NCBI GenBank assembly: GCA_005883115.1
Contig: VAZQ01000636.1
Coordinates: forward strand, 1-5,514
Origin: Alphaproteobacteria bacterium
Lineage (GTDB): Bacteria; Pseudomonadota; Alphaproteobacteria; Rhizobiales; Xanthobacteraceae
Direction: 5' to 3'
Length of the DNA stretch: 5,514 bases
The notes under the pieces were generated by a model. That model saw only the letters and a list, made by a program, of their open reading frames with translations. It was not told the origin of the DNA and did no database searches. The position numbers and the translations under genes are program-made. Shown here piece by piece: positions 4,637 through 5,514 of this stretch. Numbering within the stretch: the first letter of the stretch is position 1; the number at the start of each line of letters is the position of its first letter.

Positions 4637-5514
4637 CTAGTCCACGGCGAGGCCGGCGTCCTTGATCAGCTTGCCGTAGCGCGCGTAGTCGCTGCGGATG
4701 CGGGCGAGGAACTCGGAGACCGTGGTGACGTAAGGCTCGCCGGAGCCGGCCGCCGCGAGCTTTTCCGCGATATCGGGCTGCGCGAGAACCGCGCTCATGT
4801 CTTCGCGCAGCCGCTGCACGATCTCAGCGGGTGTGCCGACCGGCGCAAAGAGTCCCTGCCAGATCGTCATTTCGTAGCCGGGATAGAATTCCGCAATCGG
4901 CGGCAATTCCGGCAGCAGATGCGAGCGCCGCTGTCCGGTCACCGCCAATCCCCTGAGCTTGCCCGACTGGATGAGCGGCGCGACCGAGCCGCCGCCGAAC
5001 ATGGCGGCGACATCGCCGGCCATGACGCCGATCGCCGCAGGCCCGCCACCGCGGTAAGGCACATGAACGAGATCGATGCCGGCCTGCTGCTTGAGCAATT
5101 CCATGGCGAGATGGTGCTCGCTGCCGTTGCCGATCGAGGCGTAGAACAACGGCGGCCGCGCCGCGCGCGCCAGTGCGACGAAGTCCTGAAAATTTTTGAC
5201 CGGAAGCGCCGGATTGACCGCCAGGATGAGCTCGTTCACGACCAGGCTCGCCACCGGCAACAGCTCCTTGAGCGGATCGATCGCCATCTTGGCGTAGAGA
5301 TGCGGATTGACGGCGAGTAGCGAACTGGGCGCCAGCAGCAGCGTGTAGCCGTCGGGCGCCGCATGCGCAGCGAGCTCGCCGGCGAGGTTGCCGTTGGAGC
5401 CGGGGCGGTTCTCCACCACGACGGGTTGGCCGAGCCGTACGCTCAAGGGCTGGCCCAGCGTGCGGGCGATGAGATCGGAGGCGCCGCCGGGCGGGAACGA
5501 CACGAGGAGCCTGA
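4637..5514 (-). CDS. Bug/TctC-family periplasmic solute-binding protein, N-terminus beyond right window edge
   Basis: These proteins capture small, mostly carboxylate-bearing ligands in the periplasm. They deliver them to tripartite tricarboxylate transporters, though many are orphans without adjacent membrane genes. The frame is open to the window edge. It begins RLLVSFPPGGASDLIAR, the family's first strand and ligand-contact loop, so a GTG at 5503 falls inside the domain and is not the start; the signal peptide and true start lie outside. Further motifs are VVVENRPGSNGNLAGE, then APDGYTLL, a central YASIGNGSEHHLAMELL, HVPYRGGGPA, and the C-terminal GLFAPVGTPAEIVQRL. About 292 residues are visible and the C-terminus is complete (stop at 4639-4637). 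Acidic residues in the ligand pocket cannot be judged by eye, so the substrate is unknown. No TctA/TctB genes are in view. Confidence 0.93.
   Translation of the reverse strand, partial: RLLVSFPPGGASDLIARTLGQPLSVRLGQPVVVENRPGSNGNLAGELAAHAAPDGYTLLLAPSSLLAVNPHLYAKMAIDPLKELLPVASLVVNELILAVNPALPVKNFQDFVALARAARPPLFYASIGNGSEHHLAMELLKQQAGIDLVHVPYRGGGPAAIGVMAGDVAAMFGGGSVAPLIQSGKLRGLAVTGQRRSHLLPELPPIAEFYPGYEMTIWQGLFAPVGTPAEIVQRLREDMSAVLAQPDIAEKLAAAGSGEPYVTTVSEFLARIRSDYARYGKLIKDAGLAVD

Noticed and set aside
4550..5320. Plus-strand 256-codon open frame opposite the Bug gene
   Set aside because: It is a complementary-strand shadow; the minus strand carries the full set of Bug-family motifs.
5501..5503. 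GTG at 5503 as the start of the Bug protein
   Set aside because: The frame continues upstream to the window edge with RLL, and the GTG is the Val inside the family's first beta strand; the signal peptide would be missing.

Overview
The window is GC-rich DNA with strong G/C third-position bias. The gene set and order (hemC divergent from tsaD, then gpsA, then a small EVE-domain gene) suggest an alphaproteobacterium of the order Hyphomicrobiales, near Bradyrhizobium/Rhodopseudomonas or Xanthobacteraceae. That placement rests on remembered synteny and protein similarity, not on a search.

Layout, left to right. (1) Positions 1-550, minus strand: the N-terminal 183 codons of hemC (hydroxymethylbilane synthase, haem pathway), running off the left edge and apparently starting at a CTG. 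(2) 551-901: a divergent intergenic region holding a decayed REP-like palindrome and two head-to-head copies of a palindromic repeat. (3) 902-2020, plus: tsaD, the catalytic subunit for tRNA t6A modification. (4) 2021-2213: a spacer with a third copy of the repeat. (5) 2214-3188, plus: gpsA, NAD(P)-dependent glycerol-3-phosphate dehydrogenase. (6) 3234-3878: a RAYT (REP-associated tyrosine transposase) gene on the minus strand, bounded by 37-bp perfect inverted REP sequences. (7) 3902-4321, plus: an EVE-domain protein. (8) 4322-4636: a convergent intergenic region with a short tandem repeat and an inverted repeat. (9) 4637-5514, minus: a Bug/TctC-type periplasmic solute-binding protein whose N-terminus is cut by the right edge.

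The protein-coding content is mostly housekeeping: haem synthesis, tRNA modification and phospholipid precursor synthesis, plus one transporter receptor. tsaD, gpsA and the EVE gene are co-oriented and could once have formed one transcription unit; the RAYT module now sits between gpsA and the EVE gene. The notable signal is in the gaps: every complete gap between the housekeeping genes carries palindromic or repeated DNA. The RAYT-REP unit is the clearest mobile system. It belongs to a known class, and I see no convincing new biological system here.
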